In this document: piece after piece, positions 42,801 to 50,946 of the stretch | Layout of the letters: every line of letters begins with the position of its first letter | Position numbering within the stretch: position 1 is the stretch's first letter | Source of the DNA: an uncultured bacterium | Lineage (GTDB): Bacteria; Verrucomicrobiota; Kiritimatiellia; CAIKKV01; CAITUY01 | Direction of reading: 5' to 3' | DNA length: 58,769 nucleotides | NCBI GenBank assembly: GCA_903908715.1 | Contig: CAIVSY010000009.1 | Location: 1 to 58,769, forward strand | Translations under genes and position numbers: made by a program | Notes under the pieces: model-generated | Seen by the model: the letters and a program-made list of their open reading frames with translations, nothing else | Told to the model about the DNA's origin: nothing | Database searches by the model: none

Positions 42801-43343
42801 GGATTGATCAGCGGATTAACCCAGCGGTTCACCAAGAAGAAGGAAGCCATGGCGGTGTTCCGCCTCGAGGACCTGGATGGGGGCATCGAGGTGGTTGTAT
42901 ATCCCGAAATATACCAGTCTTACCGGGAGGTCCTGCTCCCTGATCGCGCTGTGCTCTTATGCGGGGAGGTCAAGCGGGAGGATTCCGGTCCAAGGCTGAT
43001 TGCCAGCGAGATCTATCCGCTCGAGGAGGCGCCCCGCCTTTTCGCGGAGAATTTCAGTGTACACGTTACCGCCGGGCAGGTGGATCAGGGGATTCTGGAA
43101 AAGGTGGGGGATGTACTCCGGATGCATCCCGGCAGGACGCCGGTACGCATCTGCCTCCTGTTCCAGGCCGGAGAAAAGGTCTTTCTCGATACGGACGCGT
43201 CGTTTAAAGTGTCCTGCGATGAAGCCTTGGTCTCGGAGGTGGAGCGGATCGTCGGCGAGGGGCAGGTTTATGTGGCGGTGAACCCGGCTGCGTGCCGCAA
43301 GCCGAAGCGACAACGGCAATGGGGCGGGGACGAGGAAGGGTAA
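39822..43343 (+). CDS. dnaE: DNA polymerase III alpha subunit DnaE
   Basis: The protein has 1173 residues, usual length for DnaE1. It starts with the PHP domain (HLHVHSEYSMLDG, AITDHGVMYG), then the C-family polymerase core with GRGSGAGSLVAYLLGI and the catalytic PDFDIDFCQTRRGEVI near 407, fingers NAGTHAAGVVI, GYMVYQEQVQRVA, YGFNKSHSAAYS, and the C-terminal OB-fold (GLISGLTQRFTKKKEAMAVF). It replicates the chromosome. Two coiled-coil genes follow on the same strand. Confidence 0.96.
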   Translation: MTPFVHLHVHSEYSMLDGACRVADMVSAAAAQPVPAVAITDHGVMYGVVPFYQAAKDKGVKPIIGCEVYITEGSRFDRKTENSARSHANHLVLLAANEIGYRNLVRLVSAAHLEGFYYKPRIDREILARHSEGLIGMTACLKGEVPSRLVADDEKGALALAGQYSDIFGKDSFFLEVQDHLIPEQRKANRALAALARRTGLGLVATNDVHYLKQAHAEAHEVLLCLQTQTVMSDPKRMRYASNEFYFKTGDEMANLFREIPESITNTVRIAERCNVEFAFGQLHFPQFQVPAPYKQKDYLQKLCEEGLTRLYAVADPRHPKTPREKELVERYTFELGVIETTGFINYFLVVWDFIHFAKTNGIPVGPGRGSGAGSLVAYLLGITGIDPLQYGLIFERFLNPERVSPPDFDIDFCQTRRGEVIEYVKKKYGRDNCAQIITFGSLGAKTVIRDVGRALELPFAECDRLAKMVPEDPKITLQKALEANPEFKKTYETNENCKRILDYGFVLEGLYRNAGTHAAGVVIGEKPLIEIVPLARDKEGQIITQYSMEPIGKIGLLKMDFLGLKTLTVIQEAVELVKANRGETVDIERIPVDDPKTYELFQRGDTVGVFQFESGGMRDLMSKLGPTKIDELIAMNALYRPGAMQYIDSYINRKHGREPIEYPHPLMEGVLKETYGYMVYQEQVQRVANVLAGFSLGMADVLRRAIGKKKADEMAKMRAKFVEGCETTNRIPARKAEEIFDMIEKFAGYGFNKSHSAAYSVVAFQTAYLKAHYPEEFMSALLSSEMGNLDKIPVFINECRTMGLDILPPSVNESDVRFKPLKGAIRYGLAGIKNVGEGAARELVQVRTQSGPFTGLLDFCSRVTNQMVNKKTLESLIRCGAFDIGTVGRGRRFNGVDFAMNRAAAAQRDRDSGQGSLFDMLGGGAEPALTDDQLPEAPAWSESELLIGERELLGVYMSGHPLSQHEGLLKRYQLTNIEGLAALEDGTSTRLGGLISGLTQRFTKKKEAMAVFRLEDLDGGIEVVVYPEIYQSYREVLLPDRAVLLCGEVKREDSGPRLIASEIYPLEEAPRLFAENFSVHVTAGQVDQGILEKVGDVLRMHPGRTPVRICLLFQAGEKVFLDTDASFKVSCDEALVSEVERIVGEGQVYVAVNPAACRKPKRQRQWGGDEEG

Positions 43344-43397
43344 GCGGAGCCCGGGCAAACAGCCGGGGCAATGTGCAGGATGGATGGGCCAGTCTGA

Positions 43398-45323
43398 ATG
43401 GAAACGGTTGGACAACGCTATGTGAAGACGCCCGACGGGGCCGTGTATGGTCCGGTCGATGTGGTCACCCTGTGCAGTTGGGCGGCGGATGCCCGTGTGA
43501 TTCCCGGTTGCCGGGTGTCGCAGGACGGCCAGAACTGGGTTCCTGCCGAGGCGCTTTCTGAACTGCGGTTACACTGGATGGTGCGCCTTTCCGACGGGAC
43601 GGAATACGGTCCGCTGAACCTGCTGGCCATCTGGACCTTGATGCTCGAGGGCAATCTTCAGCGTGGTATGGCGGTCATCGAACACAAGGGAACGCGGAAA
43701 CTGCGCGTGGATGATACCCTGCTGCCGGTACTGGTTGAGGAATCGCGGATCCTTCTGGCCGGTACAGGCAAATTGGCGACGGAACTGATGGGGGTGATCC
43801 AGACCTGGCGGAAGCAGGATCAGGACGCATTGGCGGCGCGGGACTCCCTTGTGGCTGAAATGCAGGATCGCCTGCACAAGGCGGAGGAGGAACTATCGGC
43901 GCACATTCGTCTGGTGGAGACCAGCCAGCGGTATCTGGCGGAGCGCGAGAAGGTGGCCAGCCAGGCCGACGAGACGATCCGGGAGAACGAGTCGTTACGC
44001 GGGGATGTTGCGGACGCCCGCCGCATGCTCGAGGATGCGCACAGGCAGGTGCTGGAGGCCGCGCGGAATCTCGAGGAAAGCCGGGAGCGGCAGGCGCAGA
44101 TGGCGGTCGAGATGGGAAAAGTCCGTGCGCAGGTTTCGGACGGGGAAAAGCGGCAGGCCGAGTGGGCGTCACGCATATCGGCGGCCGAGGCAGAGGCGCA
44201 TACATTGCGTTCGGACCTTCTGCTCGCCGTGGAGCGCGAGAGGGCTGCGCGTCAACAGTACGAGGAAGTGGAGCGGGAATTGCGCGCCCGGCTGGAGTCG
44301 CTGACCCGCTCCGTGGATGCGGAGAAGGCCGCGCGCGAGAAGGCTGAATCCGAGAAGCAGGCAGGTATCGAGAAACTCCAGGCGGAGCTTGCGGACTGGG
44401 AAAAGAGGTTCAGCACGGTTCTTGAGGATGTGGGGAAATTCGACGCCCTGCTGCGCAAGCGAGATGCGGAAATGGCGGAATACCGCCAGAAGGCGGAACA
44501 ACGGGAAGCGGAGATGGCCTCCCGACTGCTCGCGCTGCGCAGGGAAGCGGACAATTCCGGCCGAAAGACGCAGGAGCTGAAGGAGCATCTGGCGAATGCC
44601 CAGAAACAGACCATCGAGGCGCGCAAGCAGGCTGCTGCGGTGGAACGCCAGCTCCGGGATCAGATGGAATCCGTGCAGCGGGATTTGAACAGCATCATGA
44701 TGGCGCATTCGGGCGGCCGTCATGCGTCGGCGGCTGGAGCGGATGGAGGCAGCGGGATCAACTGGCTCGAAGGGGCCGCGCCCGTGCAGAATGCCGCGCC
44801 TCGGAGTTCACCCGCGGGGCCGGAAACGGACCCCAAACTGGGCCCCCTGCAGGAAGCTTTGAAGAGTTCCACCGAGGAAAAGCAGACGCTCCGGTTTGCC
44901 CTCGACAGCCTGCGGACCAGCCACGAGGATTTCAAGAAGGATACGGAATCGCGCGTGACCCAGTTGCAGCAGGACGTCAAGACGACCGCCACGATGCTCC
45001 AGAAGGCGCTGGAAGAGGTGGAGCAGCGGGAGTCGCAGTTGCGGATGATGCGCAAGAAGGCGGAAGAACGGGAAGCCGAGTTGCTCCAGCGGATCGAGGA
45101 ACTGGAGGCGGGAATGGGCCGGACGGTTGTTGTCGAGCCCGAGGTTCTGAAACCCGGCGAAAGCCACCGGCCGTCACCTCTGCCGGACAGCGGTGCATCC
45201 AAGGGCGCAAACCTCTTGAACAATGTGGAAGCCCAGTTGCGGTCGGAATTGAAGAAGTGGGAGTCTCTTGCACAGTCGGAGAGCGGGAAGCAAAAGCCGG
45301 CAAAATGGTTCCGGCGGAAGTGA
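43398..45323 (+). CDS. GYF-like (DUF4339-type) domain protein with long coiled coil
   Basis: The protein has 641 residues. Two GYF_2-like modules in tandem (VYGPVDVVTLCSWAADARV ~15-50 and EYGPLNLLAIWTLMLEGNL ~70-105) precede about 400 residues of heptad-rich coiled coil (AEREKVASQADETIRENESL through ARKQAAAVERQLRDQMES) with a short disordered gap and a second coil (~490-580). GYF-like domains bind proline-rich peptides. A scaffold role, perhaps in the cell envelope or division, is inference. The next gene follows after three nt. Confidence 0.6.
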   Translation: METVGQRYVKTPDGAVYGPVDVVTLCSWAADARVIPGCRVSQDGQNWVPAEALSELRLHWMVRLSDGTEYGPLNLLAIWTLMLEGNLQRGMAVIEHKGTRKLRVDDTLLPVLVEESRILLAGTGKLATELMGVIQTWRKQDQDALAARDSLVAEMQDRLHKAEEELSAHIRLVETSQRYLAEREKVASQADETIRENESLRGDVADARRMLEDAHRQVLEAARNLEESRERQAQMAVEMGKVRAQVSDGEKRQAEWASRISAAEAEAHTLRSDLLLAVERERAARQQYEEVERELRARLESLTRSVDAEKAAREKAESEKQAGIEKLQAELADWEKRFSTVLEDVGKFDALLRKRDAEMAEYRQKAEQREAEMASRLLALRREADNSGRKTQELKEHLANAQKQTIEARKQAAAVERQLRDQMESVQRDLNSIMMAHSGGRHASAAGADGGSGINWLEGAAPVQNAAPRSSPAGPETDPKLGPLQEALKSSTEEKQTLRFALDSLRTSHEDFKKDTESRVTQLQQDVKTTATMLQKALEEVEQRESQLRMMRKKAEEREAELLQRIEELEAGMGRTVVVEPEVLKPGESHRPSPLPDSGASKGANLLNNVEAQLRSELKKWESLAQSESGKQKPAKWFRRK

Positions 45324-45326
45324 TTT

Positions 45327-46190
45327 ATGACGGAACAAAATCAGCACACGGATGGCGGGACATCTCCGGATCTTAACGAAGTGCTCCGGCTTCAGGCGGT
45401 GGCGCTGGCCCGGATGTCCGAGCGGATGGACGCCCACCGGACGCCGGGCCCCAAACCGCTGCCGTCGCCGCCGGTTGAACGCCCCGCGGGCGGGAACCTT
45501 CCCGTGCTGGCTTCCGACGCCGCCCTGACCGAGGATTCGCTGCCGGTTCTGAATGCGTTCCGGGACTTCCTGGAACAGGAACGACGCAGGACCCGGGCAC
45601 GGATTCTATGGGTTTCGCTGTCGTTTGCCGTCGTGTTCGGTGTGGCGGCGGCGGTTGTGATCTGGATGGGGCGGGAACGCCTGTTGGAGCTACGGAGTGA
45701 CCTCGGCTCCACGACTCGCAAGGTGGATCAATCGCTTCAGGATGCCAATGCGGAGATGCGTAAAGTCAGCGAAGCGGCCGGGCGTACGGTGACGACGATC
45801 CAGCGGGATGTGAATGCCACGCTTCACAAGACTCAATCGACCATAGCCTCGAATGTGGCGGTGGAAATGCAGAGTCGTGATGCGGAGCTCGGTCTTCTCA
45901 AGGAGAAGCTGGCTGCACTGGAAATCGAGAATGCGGTCCTGATCGGGCGCTTACGCGAGGCGGATCGCGCGGCGGCGGAGGCGGCGGAGCCGGTGCAGGA
46001 CTCTGAACCGGAAATTGTGCCGGATGGGGAAGAATCATGCGGAAAGCCCGACCAGGCCGCCGCGGGTACGTCTGTGCGGGAGGAAACCGGCCTTGCGATG
46101 CCTCCGCCGGATGGGGGCGCACCGATCCTGATCCAGACCCCAGCCTACAACCGGCCCGTTCGCCTGAAGGTACCGTCCCTTGCCCAGTGA
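45327..46190 (+). CDS. Single-pass membrane protein with coiled coil
   Basis: The protein has 287 residues. A proline-rich N-terminus is followed by one membrane helix near 92-112 (LWVSLSFAVVFGVAAAVVIW), then a coiled coil (~120-215) and a disordered acidic tail ending VRLKVPSLAQ. Coupled to the GYF-like protein upstream (3-nt gap). Its proline-rich cytoplasmic end could be a ligand for the GYF-like domains of that neighbour; this is inference. Confidence 0.55.
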   Translation: MTEQNQHTDGGTSPDLNEVLRLQAVALARMSERMDAHRTPGPKPLPSPPVERPAGGNLPVLASDAALTEDSLPVLNAFRDFLEQERRRTRARILWVSLSFAVVFGVAAAVVIWMGRERLLELRSDLGSTTRKVDQSLQDANAEMRKVSEAAGRTVTTIQRDVNATLHKTQSTIASNVAVEMQSRDAELGLLKEKLAALEIENAVLIGRLREADRAAAEAAEPVQDSEPEIVPDGEESCGKPDQAAAGTSVREETGLAMPPPDGGAPILIQTPAYNRPVRLKVPSLAQ

Positions 46191-46235
46191 AGGTGGTACA
46201 ACCGTCGAAATGGCAGCGGCGGATTGAATGCAAAA

Positions 46236-46272
46236 AAAACGCGGATGGCCTTATGCCATCCGCGTTTTCGGG
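46236..46272. terminator. Bidirectional intrinsic terminator
   Basis: 14-bp perfect stem AAAACGCGGATGGC 46236-46249 / GCCATCCGCGTTTT 46255-46268, 5-nt loop, flanked by an A-run and a T-run. It lies between convergent 45327-46190 and pnp. Confidence 0.9.
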
Positions 46273-46281
46273 GGTTCGGTT

Positions 46282-48384
46282 TTACTTGGCTTCCGCGTCT
46301 TTTTCCGCCATGGCGGCCCTGCGGCTCAGCTTGATACGGCCCTTCTCATCCACGCCGATGCACTTGACCCACATCTGGTCACCGACCTTGCAAACGTCCT
46401 CCACCGTTCGGACGTGGAAGTCGGCCAGCTCGCTGATGTGAACCAGGCCGTCCCGGCCGGGGAAGATCTCGACGAAGCAGCCGAACTTGGTGATACCGGT
46501 GACGGTGCCGTTGTAAATGGCGCCTTCCTCCGGTTCAGCAGTGATCAGGCTGACTTCGCGTACGGCGATCTCCATGCCTGCTGCCTGCGTGCTGAAGATC
46601 TTGACGGTCCCGCTGTCATCGATGTCGATCTTGGTCCCGCTGATTTCGGTAATGCGGCGGATATTCTTGCCGCCCGGTCCGATCAGTTCGCCGATCTTGT
46701 CGACGGGAATCTTCAATTCCGTGATCCGCGGTGCATACGGCGACAACTCCGCCCGCGGGGCGGCGATAAGGCTTTCCATGTAATCGAGGATCTTCATGCG
46801 TGCGGCGCGGCACTTTTCGAAGGCTTCCTCGACGATATTCCATTCCAAGCCGCGGATTTTGAGATCCAGTTGGAATCCGGTGATACCGGTGCGGGTGCCG
46901 GCCACCTTGAAGTCCATATCGCCGCAGTGGTCCTCGTCGCCGAGGATATCCACGACCGTGACGGCCTTACCCGGGGCGGTGAAGAGACCGCACGAGATGC
47001 CGGCGACGGGGCGAGTAATGGGTACGCCTGCGTCCATCAGGGCGAGGGTTCCCACGCACACGCTGGCCATGGAGCTGGATCCGTTCGAACTCATGATGTC
47101 CGACACGACCCGGACGGTATAGGGGTAATCCCTGGGCATGACTTCCGCGAGGGATCGCTCGGCGAGGTTGCCATGGCCGATTTCCCGGCGCCCGGGTGAA
47201 CCGAACCGACCGGTCTCGCCCACGCTGTAGGGCGGGAAGTTGTAGTGCAGCATGAACGACTTGGAAGTGGGGCCGCCGGTGATGGCGTCCATATCCTGGG
47301 CGTCGGAATTCGTGCCGAGCGTGATGGTGCCCAGCGCGTGGGTTTCACCGCGAGCGAAGAAGGCTGAGCCATGCACACGCGGGATCAGCCCGACCTTACC
47401 GCCGAGCGGACGGATATCATTGAATCCGCGGCCATCGATACGCTTGCCGCGCTCGAGGACGTTTTCGCGAACCACTGCGATGGTCAGTTCATCGAACATG
47501 GCGCGGAACTGCTCGCGGGTCATTTCCGGGAACTTCTCCTGCATTTTCGCCTTCAGGTCGGCCTCGATGGCTCCGACCTTGTTGCGACGGTCCAGTTTGC
47601 CGGCGATCAGGAATGCCTCCGACAGGGCCGTTCCTGCGATCTCGCGGGCGGCATTCAAGAGGGTCATATCCGGTGCCGGTTCCGTAATCACCTTTTCGCC
47701 GAGCCCCATCTTGCGTCGCAGTTCAAGCTGGGCGTCGATGAGCTTCACACACTGCTCGTGCGCGAATCGCATGGCGGCCACAAGGTCCGCCTCGGAAATT
47801 TCCTTGGCGTCGCCTTCAATCATGACCGGTGTGTTCCGGTTAGACGCGTAGATCAGGTCCAAATCACTGGCGGCGCGTTCCTCGACCGTGGGATTGGCGA
47901 CAAAGCAACCATTCACGCGGCCGACACGAACTCCGGCGACAGGGCCGTGGTAGGGAAGGTCGGAGATAGTCAGCGCAGTGCTTGCCCCGACAATCGAGAG
48001 GATATCCGCTGCATTCACGCCATCGGCGGAGAGCAGGGTGCCGACGATCTGCACGTCATTGCGGTAGCTTTCGGCGAACAGCGGACGGATCGGACGGTCG
48101 GTAAACCGGGCGGCCAGGGTTTCGTTTTCGGAGGGGCGTCCTTCCCGCTTGAAGAATCCGCCGGGGAATTTGCCGGCCGCCGAGAATCTTTCCCGGTACT
48201 CCACCTGCAGTGGGAAATAATCGATGCCTTCCCGCGGTGAATCGGAAGCGCACGCGGTGGAAAGGATCATAGTGTCGCCCAACCGTACGGTTGCGGATCC
48301 CTTTGTCTGGGGGGCCAGGAGGCCGGATTCGATAATGATGGTCTTGTCGCCGAGGGCGACGGAAACGGATACGGGTTCCTTCAT
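46282..48384 (-). CDS. pnp: Polyribonucleotide nucleotidyltransferase (PNPase)
   Basis: The protein has 700 residues, full length. Two RNase PH domains (MILSTACASDSPREGIDYFPL; TLGTNSDAQDMDAITG, GDEDHCGDMDFKVAGT), a KH domain with KIGELIGPGGKNIRRI near 565 and a C-terminal S1 domain (GTVTGITKFGCFVEIFPGRDGLVHISEL). It degrades RNA 3' to 5' with phosphate. Last gene of the nusA operon, 86 nt after rpsO, the same order as in E. coli. Confidence 0.96.
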   Translation of the reverse strand: MKEPVSVSVALGDKTIIIESGLLAPQTKGSATVRLGDTMILSTACASDSPREGIDYFPLQVEYRERFSAAGKFPGGFFKREGRPSENETLAARFTDRPIRPLFAESYRNDVQIVGTLLSADGVNAADILSIVGASTALTISDLPYHGPVAGVRVGRVNGCFVANPTVEERAASDLDLIYASNRNTPVMIEGDAKEISEADLVAAMRFAHEQCVKLIDAQLELRRKMGLGEKVITEPAPDMTLLNAAREIAGTALSEAFLIAGKLDRRNKVGAIEADLKAKMQEKFPEMTREQFRAMFDELTIAVVRENVLERGKRIDGRGFNDIRPLGGKVGLIPRVHGSAFFARGETHALGTITLGTNSDAQDMDAITGGPTSKSFMLHYNFPPYSVGETGRFGSPGRREIGHGNLAERSLAEVMPRDYPYTVRVVSDIMSSNGSSSMASVCVGTLALMDAGVPITRPVAGISCGLFTAPGKAVTVVDILGDEDHCGDMDFKVAGTRTGITGFQLDLKIRGLEWNIVEEAFEKCRAARMKILDYMESLIAAPRAELSPYAPRITELKIPVDKIGELIGPGGKNIRRITEISGTKIDIDDSGTVKIFSTQAAGMEIAVREVSLITAEPEEGAIYNGTVTGITKFGCFVEIFPGRDGLVHISELADFHVRTVEDVCKVGDQMWVKCIGVDEKGRIKLSRRAAMAEKDAEAK

Positions 48385-48408
48385 GCTTATCTTTGAATAG
48401 GGGTACGA

Positions 48409-48426
48409 CAGCAGGGTTTCCCGCTG
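48409..48426 (-). promoter_or_regulatory. Leader hairpin before pnp
   Basis: On the minus strand CAGC-GGG-AAA-CCC-T-GCTG folds into a 7-bp stem with one bulge, 25 nt before the pnp start. A second palindrome CAACCGCGGTTG lies at 48449-48460. In E. coli a pnp leader hairpin is cut by RNase III and used for autoregulation; a similar role here is inference. Confidence 0.35.
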
Positions 48427-48469
48427 TATAAGAACACAACCATGTAAACAACCGCGGTTGAAAACCCGG

Positions 48470-48733
48470 TTAACGGCGCAACTTCAGCCGCTTGACGACT
48501 TCCTGGTAGCGCTTTTCATCCTTGCTCTTGAGGTAATTCAAGAGTCGGCGGCGTGCGCTGACCATTTTCAACAGCCCGTAGCGGGAACTGTGGTCCTTCT
48601 TGTGGAGTTTCAGGTGCTCGGTTAGTTCCTCGATGCGACGCGTCAACAGCGCAACCTGCACTTCGGACGAACCGGTGTCCTTCTTGTGACGTTGAAACTC
48701 CTTTTGAATCGTGCTCTTATCTTTGGGATCCAT
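48470..48733 (-). CDS. rpsO: 30S ribosomal protein S15
   Basis: The protein has 87 residues from ATG 48733. The S15 hallmark is intact: [47 protein letters not shown] and the end [20 protein letters not shown]. It binds 16S rRNA helices 20-22. Located between ribF and pnp as usual. An upstream in-frame extension to 48832 enters ribF and is not used. Confidence 0.96.
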   Translation of the reverse strand: MDPKDKSTIQKEFQRHKKDTGSSEVQVALLTRRIEELTEHLKLHKKDHSSRYGLLKMVSARRRLLNYLKSKDEKRYQEVVKRLKLRR

Positions 48734-48747
48734 ACGTTGTCTGAGCC

Positions 48748-49773
48748 CTATTCCCTTTCTTCTTTCTTTCTCTTTGTTTCTTGTAGAGCCACTATAATAT
48801 CGGGGTACCACGTTTGTAAAGTCCTGTTCCAAAGTTTCTTTATGGCGTGGCTGGCGAGGATCTTGCGCGCCCGGACAACGTCACGGCGGATCTGGTCGAC
48901 AAGAAGGGCGGGAGAGGCGAAATGCTTTTCCTCGCGCAGTCGGGCGAGAAAGAAGATCTCCAGATGGCGTCCGTACAATTCGCGGCGGGTATCCAGCAGG
49001 TGCAGTTCGATCAGTGGGGCGCGGGTTTCAAGGATGGTGGGGTGGTGCCCGTAATTGACGATACCGGGGAAAGCCAGGCTGTCGGTGACTGCCTGCACGG
49101 CATAAACGCCCATGGGGGGGCGGACCTCGTTATGGGGGTCGATATTTGCCGTGGGAAATCCCAGGGTGCGCCCGATGCGGTTGCCGCGGGTCACTGTGCC
49201 CAGTACGCTGAAGGGACGGTCGAGCAGGCGGGCGGCCGCCTGCAGACGCCCGCGCGCAATGGCTTCGCGGATGCGGGTGCTGGAAACCGGATCCCGCCGC
49301 CAGGTGACGGGTGGGATGCGATTGACCAGGATATTGCGCGAGGCGGCCCATTGCAGGAGCATACGGGTGTCGCCGCGTCCCCCCTTGCCGAAACGCCAGT
49401 CCTCCCCGACGAAGATCTGTCGCAGGGCGGGAAGGTTCTGCTCCAGTGCGAGGAGGAAATCCTGGGGCGGCATGGCCGCGAAGCGGCGGGTGAAGGGGAT
49501 CAGGAGACAGCCATCCATTCCGATGCGCCGCATGAGGTCCATCTTGTGCCGCGTGGATGTCAGGAGCAGGGGAGCGGCACAGGGGTCAAGGACCTTCATG
49601 GGATGCGGGTCAAACGTCATGGCCCAGGCTTCCCCGCCATTCGCGCGGGCCTGTTGAAGGGTTGACTGCAGGACAAGGCGATGGCCGCGGTGGATGCCGT
49701 CGAAGAAACCGGCGGCCAGGAAAATGGGGGGCTGAATCCGCCGCAAACCCTGCATATTCCGAATGACGCGCAT
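48748..49773 (-). CDS. ribF: Bifunctional riboflavin kinase/FAD synthetase RibF
   Basis: The protein has 341 residues from ATG 49773 with GAAGG upstream. N-terminal FMN adenylyltransferase domain with [17 protein letters not shown] and [12 protein letters not shown]-terminal flavokinase domain with [18 protein letters not shown] and LIELHLLD. It makes FMN and FAD, needed by the many flavoproteins in this window. Slightly longer than usual because of a lysine/glutamate-rich C-terminal end that runs up to rpsO. Confidence 0.93.
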   Translation of the reverse strand: MRVIRNMQGLRRIQPPIFLAAGFFDGIHRGHRLVLQSTLQQARANGGEAWAMTFDPHPMKVLDPCAAPLLLTSTRHKMDLMRRIGMDGCLLIPFTRRFAAMPPQDFLLALEQNLPALRQIFVGEDWRFGKGGRGDTRMLLQWAASRNILVNRIPPVTWRRDPVSSTRIREAIARGRLQAAARLLDRPFSVLGTVTRGNRIGRTLGFPTANIDPHNEVRPPMGVYAVQAVTDSLAFPGIVNYGHHPTILETRAPLIELHLLDTRRELYGRHLEIFFLARLREEKHFASPALLVDQIRRDVVRARKILASHAIKKLWNRTLQTWYPDIIVALQETKRKKEERE

Positions 49774-49780
49774 GGTACCT

Positions 49781-50527
49781 TCAGAGGGGACGCGGGCCCC
49801 CGGGAAGCGAAGTGAGCCGGTGAAGGGGAATGACGACGTCCACAAGCGCGGTGCGGTCGAGGGCGATGATGCGCTCGAGGGGAAGGGCGTCCTGGATGCG
49901 GCTGATCCCGGACTGGGTTCTCCGCAGGTTGGCCAGTATGGCTCCGCAACCCAGTGCCTGGCCGATGTCATGGCAGAGTGAGCGCACGTAGGTGCCCTTC
50001 GTGCAGCGGAGAATGAAGGAAGACTCGGGGGATTGGAAACCGGTCATCCGGAACTCATAGATGTGAATGAAGCGCGGCTTGCGCTCCACTTCCTCCTCGC
50101 CGCGGCGGGCCCGTTTATGGAGGGGGACCCCGTTAATTTTCACGGCGGAAATCATGGGCGGGGTCTGGTAGAGATCCCCCTTGAACTTTGCCATCTCGAG
50201 CTCGACCTGTTCCCGGGTTACGGCGGAAGGGTCGCTGCCGCCCACCACGGTGCCGTCGGCATCGTAGGAATCGGTAACCGTGCCCAGGCGCATGACCCCT
50301 TCATAGGTCTTGTCGGACGAGAGGAAGTATCCCGAGTAGCGGGTGGCCTTGCCGAGCAGGAGGATAAGCAGTCCGGTGGCGGACGGGTCGAGGGTTCCGC
50401 CGTGGCCGACCTTCTTGAGGTTGAAATGGCGGCGGACCTTAGCGACGACATCGTGGGAGGTGTAATCCGCGGGCTTATCCACAAGCAGGATGCCGTCAAA
50501 CGGGTCGGTGGCCGGTGTGTGAACCAT
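49781..50527 (-). CDS. truB: tRNA pseudouridine-55 synthase TruB
   Basis: The protein has 248 residues. Catalytic aspartate in the motif KVGHGGTLDPSATGLL; GILLVDKPADYTSHDV at the start and GTYVRSLCHDIGQAL in the second half are conserved. It modifies U55 of all tRNAs. The length is on the short side because it lacks a PUA domain. Its start overlaps the end of rbfA by one nt. Confidence 0.94.
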   Translation of the reverse strand: MVHTPATDPFDGILLVDKPADYTSHDVVAKVRRHFNLKKVGHGGTLDPSATGLLILLLGKATRYSGYFLSSDKTYEGVMRLGTVTDSYDADGTVVGGSDPSAVTREQVELEMAKFKGDLYQTPPMISAVKINGVPLHKRARRGEEEVERKPRFIHIYEFRMTGFQSPESSFILRCTKGTYVRSLCHDIGQALGCGAILANLRRTQSGISRIQDALPLERIIALDRTALVDVVIPLHRLTSLPGGPRPL

Positions 50528-50928
50528 CAGGATTCCTCCGCATGGCTGTCCTGCGCTGCGGGTGCACCATCGGTATCATCGCCGGCGCCCAGTTCGGAAA
50601 GAAGCGAAAGGACCCTGTCGCCCTGCTCGATACTCGGGTCCAGAACGAAGTGGATCTTCGGGGTGTACTTGAGCTGTACCTTGTCGGCAATGTCTTCCTG
50701 AATGGCGGCATGCAGGCGCTGTAGCCGCGCCAGTATGGCGTTACGGTCGTGCTCATGGCCGCGGATGGAAACCAGGACGCGGGCGGAACGCAGGTCGCTG
50801 CTGGTGATGACGTGTGTGATGGTCACTGCCGAAAGGTCCAGGGACGAGCGGTCCACGAGGCGGTAAAGAACCTCGCCGATTTCACGGCGCAGCAATTCAT
50901 TCACGCGGGTGAGTCGATCTACCTTCAT
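50527..50928 (-). CDS. rbfA: Ribosome-binding factor A
   Basis: The protein has 133 residues. The RbfA fold is visible: RLTRVNELLRREIGEVLYRLVD, LSAVTITHVITSSDLRSARVLVSI and a final segment PKIHFVLDPSIEQGDRVLSLL. It is needed for 30S maturation. The acidic C-terminal tail is typical. Placed between infB and truB. Confidence 0.93.
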   Translation of the reverse strand: MKVDRLTRVNELLRREIGEVLYRLVDRSSLDLSAVTITHVITSSDLRSARVLVSIRGHEHDRNAILARLQRLHAAIQEDIADKVQLKYTPKIHFVLDPSIEQGDRVLSLLSELGAGDDTDGAPAAQDSHAEES

Positions 50929-50946
50929 CGGGACTCCTGCGTTGCG

